Part shown: positions 1-6,106 of the stretch, piece after piece
How positions within the stretch are numbered: position 1 is the first letter of the stretch
How the letters are laid out: each line of letters begins with the position of its first letter
Assembly: GCF_020253525.1 (NCBI RefSeq)
Contig: NZ_JADCBK010000018.1
Coordinates: 1-36,514 of the forward strand
Source: Aquidulcibacter sp.
GTDB taxonomy: Bacteria; Pseudomonadota; Alphaproteobacteria; Caulobacterales; Aquidulcibacteraceae
DNA: 36,514 nucleotides
Direction: 5' to 3'
Made by a program: the position numbers and the translations under genes
Notes under the pieces: generated by a model
The model's input: only the letters and a program-made list of their open reading frames with translations
Told to the model about the DNA's origin: nothing
Database searches by the model: none

Positions 1-1
1 A

Positions 2-23
2 GCTTCCCCATGAATGGGGAAGC
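2..23. repeat. Perfect inverted repeat, 8-bp arms (copy 1)
   Basis: GCTTCCCC at 2-9 and GGGGAAGC at 16-23 enclose a 6-base loop. The same two arms recur at 51-58 and 65-72 with a different loop, so the stem is conserved while the loop is not. No T-tract follows, so this is not a typical intrinsic terminator. Confidence 0.85.
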
Positions 24-50
24 GGCGTGTCCCAACTGCTGCCACTTGCC

Positions 51-72
51 GCTTCCCCGCTCGCGGGGAAGC
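51..72. repeat. Perfect inverted repeat, 8-bp arms (copy 2)
   Basis: The arms GCTTCCCC (51-58) and GGGGAAGC (65-72) are identical to those at 2-23, with loop GCTCGC instead of ATGAAT. The two copies are 49 bases apart start to start. Confidence 0.85.
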
Positions 73-110
73 TGTCCCGAAGGGACTGAAGGGGTCGTTT
101 TCATCTGGAC

Positions 111-144
111 CCATTTTGGTGGAAACGCTGTTTCACCAAAATGG
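111..144. repeat. Long inverted repeat, about 15-bp arms
   Basis: The arm at 111-126 pairs with 130-144 around a 3-base loop, with a single bulged G in the left arm. The core TTTTGGTG/CACCAAAA is shared with the hairpin at 267-300, which suggests a common repeat family. Confidence 0.8.
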
Positions 145-160
145 ATCATCGAGGATGGCC

Positions 161-250
161 GCGACATCTGGGTCGTCAAGTGCGCAGCTTTGCTGCGTCG
201 CAAGCGATCCGTTTTCCAAGAAAACGGACACTTGACTACCCAGAGGTCGC
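161..250. repeat. Branched cloverleaf-like palindromic element
   Basis: A closing stem joins 161-182 to 229-250: 22 positions, with an A/G mismatch and a G-T wobble. It encloses three further hairpins in a row: 183-197 (6-bp stem, 3-base loop), 198-207 (4-bp stem, 2-base loop) and 209-227 (7-bp stem, 5-base loop). Only two bases of the 90 lie between the elements. It is not a tRNA: the closing stem is far too long and there is no T-loop consensus. It could form a cruciform in DNA or a stable folded RNA. Confidence 0.75.
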
Positions 251-266
251 AAGAACAATTTCGTTT

Positions 267-300
267 GCGTTTTGGTGAACCGGAAGGATCACCAAAACGC
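267..300. repeat. Perfect inverted repeat, 12-bp arms
   Basis: The arm at 267-278 (GCGTTTTGGTGA) is the exact reverse complement of 289-300, with a 10-base loop. The palindrome GTCTAGAC follows at once at 301-308. The arm shares its TTTTGGTG core with the hairpin at 111-144. Confidence 0.85.
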
Positions 301-325
301 GTCTAGACAAAACCATCTAAAACAA

Positions 326-416
326 TGTCATCCCCGCCGGAACGAAGTGGAGAGCGGGGACCTCAGCGCATTTGCGCTCGGAGGTCCCCGATTGGCTGAC
401 GCCATCGGGGATGACA
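326..416. repeat. MITE-like palindromic repeat with 11-bp terminal inverted repeats
   Basis: TGTCATCCCCG (326-336) is exactly inverted at 406-416. Inside lies a second hairpin, 358-370 with 373-387, interrupted only by a 2-base loop and a CG bulge. The 91-bp unit has no coding capacity. The left end recurs at about 456-491 (see that entry), which marks it as a dispersed repeat. No target-site duplication is evident in the flanks. Confidence 0.7.
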
Positions 417-426
417 ACGCTTTAAG

Positions 427-495
427 ATTTTTCCATCTAGACCCATGCAAAACGATGTCATCCCCGCCGAAGCGTGAGCGAAGAGCGGGGACCCC
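427..495. repeat. Partial second copy of the 326-416 repeat
   Basis: Similarity to the first copy begins upstream with TTCCATCTAGA/ACCATCTAAA-like sequence. It continues through TGTCATCCCCGCCG (456-469) to AGAGCGGGGACC (about 482-493). The right terminal inverted repeat is absent, so this copy is truncated or only the left half was duplicated. Confidence 0.6.
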
Positions 496-634
496 GTGGG
501 ACTTTGCGGCAGGTGTTTTGTCTCACAAAACTTTGGTGGCGAGCCGCGTTCAGAGCTTTCCAAAGCGGCAAAAGAATATACCATTCGCCCATATTGGCGA
601 CAGCCATGTGAGCACGCAGGGGAGATTGGCGGAG

Positions 635-1432
635 ATGAAGCAACGGGCAGGGGTGTTTACCCGCGTGGCAAGCTTGGTGGCATTCGGCTTGGTCACCATG
701 ACCAGCTTTGCGCCCCGCCTTGCTGCCGCGCAAGCAACAGCGGCACCTAATCCGGGCTATCTGGTTGTTGTGGGCAAGACCACAGACCGCGCCAAGATTG
801 GGGCCTATGCTGCGTCTCTGCCGCCGATTTATGCAAGCCTTGACGGCTATTATCTGGCCATAGGTGCGCCGGGGCGCGGCGTGTCCTGGCTTGAAGGGCC
901 ATGGACCGACCGCTCGCTCATTTTTGCGAAATTTCCGACCCGAGCCGGGGCCGACGCCTTCTGGTGGGGCGAAGCTTATCGGGCCGCCATTCGCAAGCGC
1001 GACAATGCGGGTGTGTTCACCGTGGTGGCGATTGAAGGGGATGGGCCCACGCCATTTGAAGGGGCGGGGGCTGGTTTTTTAGTGGTCATGACCGGACCCA
1101 CCGGCAAAGGACCTCAAGAGCTGGAGGCATCCGAGCGTGCTGCAGCCAGCCTGATCGACGGGGTTAAACGTTCTGGCGGCCAATTGGTTAATTCGGCTGG
1201 TATCGGCCAGTTCACGCCGATGGAAGGCGACACCGTTTTTGATCGTGTCGTCGTGGCCGCTTGGCCGAGCCTTGCCGCCCGTGACGCCTATCTGGCCAGT
1301 GCCGACGCAGCCGAGGCCAAGCGCTTGCGGGGCCTTGCAGGTATCAGTGCAGTGGCCGCAGCAACTGGGATCGCCCGAACACAAACCCCACCGGCCGCCG
1401 CCTCTAAACCCACAGGCGAAGCCCCCAAATAG
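635..1432 (+). CDS. Secreted tandem DUF1330-like protein
   Basis: The predicted 265-residue protein begins with a signal peptide: positively charged start, hydrophobic stretch at residues 10-30, likely cleavage after the Ala run near residue 32. Two copies of a DUF1330-type fold follow, at about 40-135 and 147-245. Each starts with an aromatic beta strand (GYLVVVGKTTD, GFLVVMTGPTG) and contains a short conserved FAKF or VVAAWPS strand followed by a helix rich in Ala. DUF1330 proteins are small dimeric alpha/beta-barrel proteins without a settled reaction, so a fused pair could form a pseudo-dimer. The start at 635 was chosen over the longer upstream frame because GGAG at 621-624 precedes it and the signal peptide begins there. 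The longer frame would translate the palindromic repeats. The C-terminal tail is Pro/Ala/Thr-rich. The gene stands alone, facing the cell-wall hydrolase gene in the same direction. Function unknown. Confidence 0.75.
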   Translation: MKQRAGVFTRVASLVAFGLVTMTSFAPRLAAAQATAAPNPGYLVVVGKTTDRAKIGAYAASLPPIYASLDGYYLAIGAPGRGVSWLEGPWTDRSLIFAKFPTRAGADAFWWGEAYRAAIRKRDNAGVFTVVAIEGDGPTPFEGAGAGFLVVMTGPTGKGPQELEASERAAASLIDGVKRSGGQLVNSAGIGQFTPMEGDTVFDRVVVAAWPSLAARDAYLASADAAEAKRLRGLAGISAVAAATGIARTQTPPAAASKPTGEAPK

Positions 1433-1701
1433 GGCGAATCATAATGGGCCAAAAGCGGGGGTATTTTGGCATTTTTTGACGGAGAAAACCGTCGCATTTG
1501 GTCGCAAGATTAACCACAAATATGGGTCAGATCCGCCCCAAAAGCGGCCTGACATCCCCCCTATGCGGAATTGCAACGCTGGCGTAAGCGTCTAAAACCC
1601 TTAACTTAATTTACCCAATTTTCCCCAATTTCGCGAAAGTTACAGGGTGCGACTGCGTTGCTGCGTTTGCGAAATCGGGTGGGGCGGGCTAAAAGCGCCC
1701 C
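1433..1701. other. Intergenic region upstream of the SleB-like gene
   Basis: These 269 bases contain no gene that I can support. There is a loose inverted repeat (ATTTCGC 1628-1634, GCGAAAT 1669-1675) and a compact hairpin, GGGGCG 1681-1686 with CGCCCC 1696-1701, that abuts the next start codon. The stretch 1590-1640 is AT-rich and may carry a promoter, but no clear -35/-10 pair can be fixed. Confidence 0.5.
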
Positions 1702-2289
1702 ATGAAGTCGGGACAGACCGGCCTCTCTAGGACCCTCGCGCGTGATGCTGCGACCGTCCTAGGGACTGTGTGTTTGATCGTATGCCTCAGCACGATCGCT
1801 CATGCAGAACCTGTGGTGGAAAGTGCCCAGGTTGATGCCGACATAACCACGACCCAATCCCAGGGTACTCCGCAATCGAAGCGCAACACGGCCGAGCTCG
1901 ACCGTGCGCGTCAGATACGGTGTCTGGCTGAGGCAGTGTACTATGAAGCGAAGGGTGAGCCCCGTCGCGGCCAAGAAGCAGTAGCTGAAGTGGTTGCAAC
2001 GCGGGTGGCTTCAAAGGCATATCCGAAGAGTTTCTGTGGCGTTGTGTATCAACGTTCCGGACGGACGTGCCAATTTTCATGGGCGTGCAGCGCAAGGCGC
2101 GCCCCAAGCGGTCTACAATGGCAACGCGCCAATGAGATTGCTGAACGTGTCGTCGATGGATGGAGACCCGGTGTAGCACCCGGTGCGACCCATTTTCACG
2201 CGACATTTGTCGACCCCAGCTGGACGCGCGTCTATCGCCGCGTCACCAGCATTGGGGGCCATGTCTTCTACCGCCAGATTGTGCGGTAA
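1702..2289 (+). CDS. SleB/CwlJ-type cell wall hydrolase
   Basis: The 195-residue protein has an N-terminal signal peptide ending at AHA (residue 35), a short linker, and then a Hydrolase_2 (SleB/CwlJ) domain from about residue 73 to the end. Family marks include CLAEAVYYEAKGE, with Glu77 and Glu82 as likely catalytic-site acids, then VVATRV, the CQFSWAC segment and the final GATHFHA and GGHVFYR strands. Members cleave peptidoglycan; in Bacillus they act in spore cortex lysis, while in alphaproteobacteria they are periplasmic enzymes of growth or remodelling. The ATG at 1702 is preceded directly by a 6-bp hairpin rather than a Shine-Dalgarno sequence, so initiation may be leaderless or inefficient. 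No better in-frame start precedes the signal peptide. Transcription is ended by a strong hairpin at 2329-2352. Confidence 0.85.
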   Translation: MKSGQTGLSRTLARDAATVLGTVCLIVCLSTIAHAEPVVESAQVDADITTTQSQGTPQSKRNTAELDRARQIRCLAEAVYYEAKGEPRRGQEAVAEVVATRVASKAYPKSFCGVVYQRSGRTCQFSWACSARRAPSGLQWQRANEIAERVVDGWRPGVAPGATHFHATFVDPSWTRVYRRVTSIGGHVFYRQIVR

Positions 2290-2328
2290 ACCCAAACGAA
2301 GTTGCCGATAACTTCAGACCTAACCAAT

Positions 2329-2363
2329 GCCCTCGCTGTTTCCAGCGAGGGCATTTTGGTTTT
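2329..2363 (+). terminator. Intrinsic terminator after the SleB-like gene
   Basis: The 10-bp arms GCCCTCGCTG (2329-2338) and CAGCGAGGGC (2343-2352) form a perfect stem with a 4-base loop, followed by a T-rich tail (ATTTTGGTTTT). It lies between two convergent genes. Confidence 0.85.
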
Positions 2364-2365
2364 GA

Positions 2366-3166
2366 CTAGCCGTTCAGCACCGATTTGCGCAATTGTTTGG
2401 CGAGATATTTCGGCAAGAAGCGGCTGAAGAAATGCGCGCGGTCGGCGGCCTTGCCGACTTTAACAATCACATCATCGCCATGCACGGCATCCCACGTCCG
2501 CGCGGCTGCCATTTCCACGGGATAGATCTCAATGCCCTTCATGGCAGGGCGTTCTTTCGAATTGGACCCTTGTGTCTCGACCATGTCGAGGATGGGTGTG
2601 TCGACAAACCACGGGCAAAGCGCGATCACGCGGATATTCTTGCGCGAGAACTCAATATCCAAAGCCTCGCTTAAGCCACGCACGGCAAATTTGGTGGCCG
2701 AATAGACCGCAAGGCGCGGCGAGCCGACAAGGCCCGCGGTGGAGGCTGTATTGATGACGCGGGCCCCGGGCGTGGTCTCTAACAGCGGTAGAGCCGCATA
2801 AATGCCATTCATCACGCCCTTTAAGTTCACATCGACAACGAGGTCTGCATCATCTTGGGCGACATCTTCATACCAGCCGTGCTTGCCGATCCCGGCATTA
2901 TTGAACAAGACATGCATCCGCCCACCCGTGGCGTCGCCAAACTGGCTGACCGCATTGCTCCAGCCGTGGCGGTCGCGCACGTCAAACACGCCGGTGCAAT
3001 AAGAATCAACCGGCATATGGGCCGCGGTTTCAGCAATGCCGGCGGCATTGACGTCATAGAGCCCGCAATACCAGCCGCGCTGGGAAAAATGATGCGCCGT
3101 TGCCCGGCCAATACCGGACCCAGCCCCAGTTATAAAAATGGTTTTTCGGCCGCGCGCTTCACTCAT
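2366..3166 (-). CDS. SDR family oxidoreductase
   Basis: This is a 266-residue classical short-chain dehydrogenase/reductase. The Rossmann NAD(P)-binding motif TGAGSGIG spans residues 13-20, NNAG 89-92, the structural Asn is at 114, and the catalytic set is Ser142, Tyr155 and Lys159 (YSATK). The segment CPWFVDTPI after the catalytic strand is usual for the family. The protein is cytosolic; the substrate cannot be read from sequence. The basic C-terminus (LPKYLAKQLRKSVLNG) resembles SDRs annotated as acting on lipid-like or steroid-like substrates, but that is only an impression. It is transcribed towards the SleB-like gene and diverges from sdhE. Confidence 0.9.
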   Translation of the reverse strand: MSEARGRKTIFITGAGSGIGRATAHHFSQRGWYCGLYDVNAAGIAETAAHMPVDSYCTGVFDVRDRHGWSNAVSQFGDATGGRMHVLFNNAGIGKHGWYEDVAQDDADLVVDVNLKGVMNGIYAALPLLETTPGARVINTASTAGLVGSPRLAVYSATKFAVRGLSEALDIEFSRKNIRVIALCPWFVDTPILDMVETQGSNSKERPAMKGIEIYPVEMAAARTWDAVHGDDVIVKVGKAADRAHFFSRFLPKYLAKQLRKSVLNG

Positions 3167-3318
3167 AACCTCTCCCTTCTGTCTGATCTCATGCGCTTTA
3201 TTTTAGCGCTTGCTCTGGAGACCTGCAGAAACCCTACCGAACGGCACAAATGCACTGCGGTCAAGTGTGCTGGTTTGTGATTGCCGCGCTATATGTGCGT
3301 GCAGACAGGAGAGATGTC

Positions 3319-3600
3319 ATGAAAGACCGCGACATGTGGATCAAGCAATTGCGCTATCGCGCGTGGCGACGCGGCTTTCGCGAGCATGATTTCTTGATGG
3401 GGACTTTTGCCGACCAGTATTTGGCAGAAGCAAGCGAAGCCGATTTGGCGCTGTTTGAGGCGCTCCTCGATCAAGCCGACTGGGATGTTTATTACTGGAT
3501 TGTCGGCCAAGTCCCCGTGCCAGAAAAATTCCAAGGCCCTGTGATGGACAAGCTGCAGGCCTTGAGCTTCACCGTTGAAACCATCCGTCAAACAAGTTGA
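3319..3600 (+). CDS. sdhE: SdhE, FAD assembly factor for succinate dehydrogenase
   Basis: The 93-residue protein matches the SdhE/Sdh5/YgfY family (DUF339), which promotes covalent flavinylation of the succinate dehydrogenase flavoprotein SdhA. The family mark RRGFREHDFLMG contains the RGxxE element needed for flavin attachment. LLDQADWDVYYWIVG is the conserved helical stretch that follows. Length is typical. The frame is open further upstream to 3250, but the start at 3319 fits the family N-terminus and has AGGAGAG at 3308-3314 as ribosome binding site. In many alphaproteobacteria, as I recall, this gene sits next to mfd; here about 4.2 kb of other genes lie between the two. Confidence 0.9.
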   Translation: MKDRDMWIKQLRYRAWRRGFREHDFLMGTFADQYLAEASEADLALFEALLDQADWDVYYWIVGQVPVPEKFQGPVMDKLQALSFTVETIRQTS

Positions 3601-3657
3601 CAGGCAAAGCCCGTAAACGCCCTTACGAATGCCATAATCTCATGTATAGACAGATTT

Positions 3658-4314
3658 ATGGCAAGCGATCTTGATCATTATCCCAGTGTATGGGCCCGCC
3701 GGGCGGACTTGATTGTCCATATCGCGGGTCTAACCTTGGCTTTGTTTGGTGGTGGCTTGGCGCTAGGCCTTGCAGTCAGCCATGGCATGTTGGGCAAAGT
3801 GGCAGCGGTATCTATCTATGCCTTGGGCCTGATTGCGATGCTGGCTTTCTCGCTGGCCTATAATTTTGCCAAGCCCAGCTGGCAGCCGTTTTTGCGCCGC
3901 CTCGACCATGCGGGCATCTTTTTGATGATTGCTGCAAGCTATACCCCTTTCACCACCCAAGCCCTAACCGGGGCTTGGTCTATCGGCATGACCACGGCGG
4001 TGTGGGCTTTGGCGGCATTGGGCATTGCGGGCAAGATGTTTCTGCCAGGCCTCGGCAAGGCGATTTGGGTTGTGCTTTATCTGGCATTGGGCTGGATGGT
4101 CGTGATTGCGATTAAGCCCATGGTGGAAGAAGTGCCGCCTGTGGCGATGTGGCTCTTGGCGGCAGGGGGCGTGGTTTATTCTGTCGGCACGATTTTCTAT
4201 GCAGCCAAAGGCCTTAAGTTCCGCCGGGCGATTTGGCATGGCCATGTCGTGGCCGCAGCTGGCTTGCATTATGCGGCCATTTTAGTGGGCGTTGTGCTGG
4301 TTGGGGCCAATTAG
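3658..4314 (+). CDS. Hemolysin III family (PAQR-like) integral membrane protein
   Basis: The 218-residue protein has about seven hydrophobic segments and matches the HlyIII/YqfA/PAQR family. Family marks are SLAYN after the second transmembrane segment, LRRLDHAGIFLMIAASYTPF, with its conserved Asp and His, and HGHVVAAAGLHY near the C-terminus. The conserved Ser, Asp and His residues form a metal site in PAQR relatives, some of which have hydrolase activity on ceramides. The bacterial members have no firmly established reaction. It starts 57 bases after sdhE on the same strand. The hairpin at 4349-4379 lies just after it and could also act as its terminator. Confidence 0.85.
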   Translation: MASDLDHYPSVWARRADLIVHIAGLTLALFGGGLALGLAVSHGMLGKVAAVSIYALGLIAMLAFSLAYNFAKPSWQPFLRRLDHAGIFLMIAASYTPFTTQALTGAWSIGMTTAVWALAALGIAGKMFLPGLGKAIWVVLYLALGWMVVIAIKPMVEEVPPVAMWLLAAGGVVYSVGTIFYAAKGLKFRRAIWHGHVVAAAGLHYAAILVGVVLVGAN

Positions 4315-4348
4315 CTTGCCCAAAGGCCGCTGTGAAGCGGTTTGCTGC

Positions 4349-4379
4349 AAAAGTGTTTCCAGCCAGTCAGAACATTTTT
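4349..4379 (+). promoter_or_regulatory. Conserved leader hairpin, copy 1
   Basis: AAAAGTGTT (4349-4357) pairs with AACATTTTT (4371-4379) with one G-T wobble, and a T-run closes the second arm. The equivalent stem in copy 2 (5021-5051) pairs by A-T at the wobble position. It may be an attenuator-like or terminator-like element ahead of the secreted-protein gene, or the terminator of the gene before it. Confidence 0.55.
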
Positions 4380-4468
4380 GCTCTCCCCTTGTGAGCCCTC
4401 TTATCGGCGGTCTTAGATGGACCTGCTCATGATGAGCCCTGATGCACAGGTTGATTGGAGAAAACGAG

Positions 4469-4921
4469 ATGAAAATAATCACGCGTTTGGCTGCGGGGGC
4501 AGCTCTGGCTATAGCTTTGACGATGGGAGCGGCCGCACCGGCGATGGCGCAAGAGTCGAGCTACAAGCCCGGTTCTGTTTTTCAGCTCAGTTATATCAAA
4601 GTCCTGCCCGGTGAATTTGAAAACTATATGGACTATTTGTCGGATCGCTGGAAAAAATCAAACGAGTTTTTGAAGAAAGAAGGCGTGGTCCTGAGCTATC
4701 GTGTTTTGGCGATCAATAATGCCCGCGAAGGCGAACCAACCTTGGTTTTGTTGATCGAGTATAAGGACTATGCCACCAATGCGCAGAAAGAGGCGATCGG
4801 CAAGAAGCTCAACGAATATATGGCCCAAACAGACCGGTCATCTGAGACCGCCTCTGCCGCGCGTCGCAAAATGCGCGAGCAAAAAGGCTCGATGGAGCTG
4901 CAAGAGCTCATCCTGAAATAA
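4469..4921 (+). CDS. Secreted protein of unknown function, duplicate A
   Basis: The 150-residue protein has a clear signal peptide (basic start, hydrophobic residues 8-25, cleavage after AMAQ or AMA near residue 27-28). I do not recognise the family. The mature part reads as a possible alpha/beta plait: strand VFQLSYIKVLPG, helix EFENYMDYLSDRW, strand VVLSYRVLAINN, strand PTLVLLIEYKDYA, then a charged amphipathic helix and a C-terminal MELQELILK. Its neighbour at 5141 encodes a paralogue of the same length with about 108 of 150 identical residues; the central part GVVLSYRVLA to EYKDYA is nearly unchanged. The start at 4469 was chosen because GGAG at 4457-4460 is well spaced and the signal peptide starts there; an upstream in-frame ATG at 4442 would add nine residues. 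The fold resembles dimeric alpha/beta-barrel proteins, but this is inference. Confidence 0.8.
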   Translation: MKIITRLAAGAALAIALTMGAAAPAMAQESSYKPGSVFQLSYIKVLPGEFENYMDYLSDRWKKSNEFLKKEGVVLSYRVLAINNAREGEPTLVLLIEYKDYATNAQKEAIGKKLNEYMAQTDRSSETASAARRKMREQKGSMELQELILK

Positions 4922-4945
4922 GGCCTCAACCAGTCTTGTACCAAT

Positions 4946-4983
4946 GGGCTGTGGACGCACCGCGTTCACAGCCCGATTTGTTT
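4946..4983 (+). terminator. Intrinsic terminator, duplicate A
   Basis: A 13-bp stem, 4946-4958 with 4962-4974, has one G-T wobble and a 3-base loop, followed by GATTTGTTT. It is duplicated at 5618-5655. Confidence 0.8.
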
Positions 4984-5020
4984 GGGCCATCCGTTTTCGC
5001 GGAACTAGGCTGCTTGCTGC

Positions 5021-5051
5021 AAAAATGTTTCTGACGGGTAAGAACATTTTT
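5021..5051 (+). promoter_or_regulatory. Conserved leader hairpin, copy 2
   Basis: AAAAATGTT (5021-5029) and AACATTTTT (5043-5051) form a perfect 9-bp AT-rich stem. An adjacent CT/AG pair extends it after one bulged T. The loop differs from copy 1 while the stem is kept. The block TCTCCCCTTGTGAG directly downstream is identical in both copies. Confidence 0.55.
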
Positions 5052-5140
5052 GATCTCCCCTTGTGAGGCCTCTCAACGCTGCTTTTAGATAAAAACGCTC
5101 GCGAAGAGCCCTGATGCACAGGTCAATTGGAGAAAACGAG

Positions 5141-5593
5141 ATGAAGACAATCACGCGTTTCGCTGCGGGGGCAGCTATGGCATTAGCTTTAACATTGGGC
5201 ACAGCCGCACCGGCGATGGCGCAAGAGTCGAGCTATAAGCCGGGGTCTGTGTTTGTGGCCAGCAGCGTCAAAGTTATGCCCGGTCAATTTGAAAACTACA
5301 TGGACTATTTGGCCGGTCGTTGGAAAACCATCCAAGAGTTTAGCAAGAAGGAAGGCGTGGTTTTGAGTTATCGCGTGCTTGCCGTCAACAATGCGCGCGA
5401 AGGTGAGCCAACGCTTATCCTATTGATCGAGTATAAGGATTATGCCCCGATTGCCCAACGCGAGGCATTTTCCAAAAAGCTTGACGCATATATGAAAGAA
5501 AATGATCGCTCCGTCCAAGTCGGTGTTCAAGAGCGCCAGAAGCTGCGCGAAACCTTGGGCACGATGGAGCTGCAAGAGCTTATTCTGAAATAA
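5141..5593 (+). CDS. Secreted protein of unknown function, duplicate B
   Basis: This 150-residue paralogue of the protein at 4469-4921 has the same signal peptide layout (AAPAMAQESSYKPGS) and the same central core. The regions that differ are the loop after the first strand, part of the first helix and the C-terminal amphipathic helix, where most of the 42 substitutions lie. This pattern points to a conserved core with a diverging surface. Length is identical and no frame-breaking change is present, so both copies appear functional. The start at 5141 is supported by GGAGA at 5129-5133; an upstream in-frame ATG at 5114 is less likely. The gene has its own leader and terminator, so it is probably transcribed independently of copy A. 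The function and family are not recognised. Confidence 0.8.
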   Translation: MKTITRFAAGAAMALALTLGTAAPAMAQESSYKPGSVFVASSVKVMPGQFENYMDYLAGRWKTIQEFSKKEGVVLSYRVLAVNNAREGEPTLILLIEYKDYAPIAQREAFSKKLDAYMKENDRSVQVGVQERQKLRETLGTMELQELILK

Positions 5594-5617
5594 GGCCACA
5601 ACCAGCCTTGTAACAAG

Positions 5618-5655
5618 GGGCTGTGGACGCACCGCGTCCGCAGCCCGATTTGTTT
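5618..5655 (+). terminator. Intrinsic terminator, duplicate B
   Basis: A 13-bp stem, 5618-5630 with 5634-5646, has a 3-base loop and one T-G wobble at a different position from copy A, followed by GATTTGTTT. Confidence 0.8.
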
Positions 5656-5721
5656 CGGCCAGCGGCTTGACGCTTCTAGCCAAGCGCCGCACAAGCACTG
5701 CCCATAACAGGGAGAAACACC

Positions 5722-6099
5722 ATGGCGAAAATCGGTTATTTGTGCGTTGGCACCAATGATTTTGATAAGGCGACTGCCTTCTATACCGCTCTTTTGGCTG
5801 ACATTGGCGGCAAGCCTTTGATGCCGACGTCTCAGGGCTTGATCTATCGCCTGTCTGAAGGGGCCATGCTGATGGTGACCAAACCCCATGATGGCGAAGC
5901 TGCGACCTTTGGCAATGGCACCATGATCGCGATTCAGGTTGAGTCCGCCGATCAAGTCGCAGCCGTACACGCCAAGGCCTTGGCATTGGGTGGCTCTTGC
6001 GAAGGCAAGCCCGGTCCGCGTGGGGCCTTTGGCGACTTTGCCTATTTCCGTGACTTGGACGGCAATAAGCTCGCGGTCTATTACTCAAGCCGCATGTAG
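5722..6099 (+). CDS. VOC (glyoxalase/bleomycin resistance) family protein
   Basis: The 125-residue protein has the two-module beta-alpha-beta-beta-beta pattern of the vicinal oxygen chelate superfamily. Module one starts at IGYLCVGTNDFDKATAFYTALL and module two near AIQVESADQVAAVHAKALALGG, ending with the family-typical FRDLDGNKLAVYY. The conserved Glu and His that bind metal in glyoxalase I are not all obvious, so a specific reaction is not assigned. GGGAG at 5709-5713 is the ribosome binding site. It is cytosolic, has no signal peptide, and follows the second duplicate's terminator. Its end lies 7 bases from the end of the convergent receptor gene. Confidence 0.85.
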   Translation: MAKIGYLCVGTNDFDKATAFYTALLADIGGKPLMPTSQGLIYRLSEGAMLMVTKPHDGEAATFGNGTMIAIQVESADQVAAVHAKALALGGSCEGKPGPRGAFGDFAYFRDLDGNKLAVYYSSRM

Positions 6100-6106
6100 G
6101 GCTTGG

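Larger units (their letters stand above)
1..634. other. Gene-free hairpin-rich region
   Basis: This 634-base stretch holds no open frame that resembles a protein. The short frames that exist run through palindromes and have no ribosome binding site or domain. What it does hold is a dense series of inverted repeats: 2-23, 51-72, 111-144, 161-250, 267-300 and 326-416, plus a one-sided copy of the last from about 456. The first real gene starts at 635. The region may be a cluster of dispersed palindromic repeats, a structured RNA, or decayed mobile DNA. The left edge is cut by the window, so the array may continue upstream. Confidence 0.75.
4342..4988 (+). repeat. Tandem duplication unit 1 (period 672 bp)
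   Basis: From TTGCTGCAAAA at 4342 through the leader, the gene and its terminator to about 4988, this unit aligns without a gap to 5014-5660. The offset is exactly 672 at the leader start, at the start codon (4469/5141), at the stop (4921/5593) and at the terminator (4946/5618). Outside these limits the similarity stops. Confidence 0.85.
5014..5660 (+). repeat. Tandem duplication unit 2 (period 672 bp)
   Basis: This is the second copy of the unit at 4342-4988, colinear without insertions or deletions across leader, gene and terminator. It has diverged mainly in the middle of the leader and in the C-terminal helix of the gene. Confidence 0.85.

Noticed and set aside
161-250. tRNA gene in the cloverleaf-like element
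   Set aside because: The closing stem is 22 positions rather than 7, arms have the wrong lengths, and no T-loop or anticodon-loop pattern is present.
1-420. CRISPR array or integron attC array
   Set aside because: The repeats are not evenly spaced or identical as in CRISPR, and the GTTRRRY/RYYYAAC core pairs of attC sites are not seen. No cas or integrase gene is nearby.
272-634. Upstream extension of the DUF1330 frame
   Set aside because: It runs through palindromic repeats, has no recognisable protein sequence, and a signal peptide with a ribosome binding site begins at 635.
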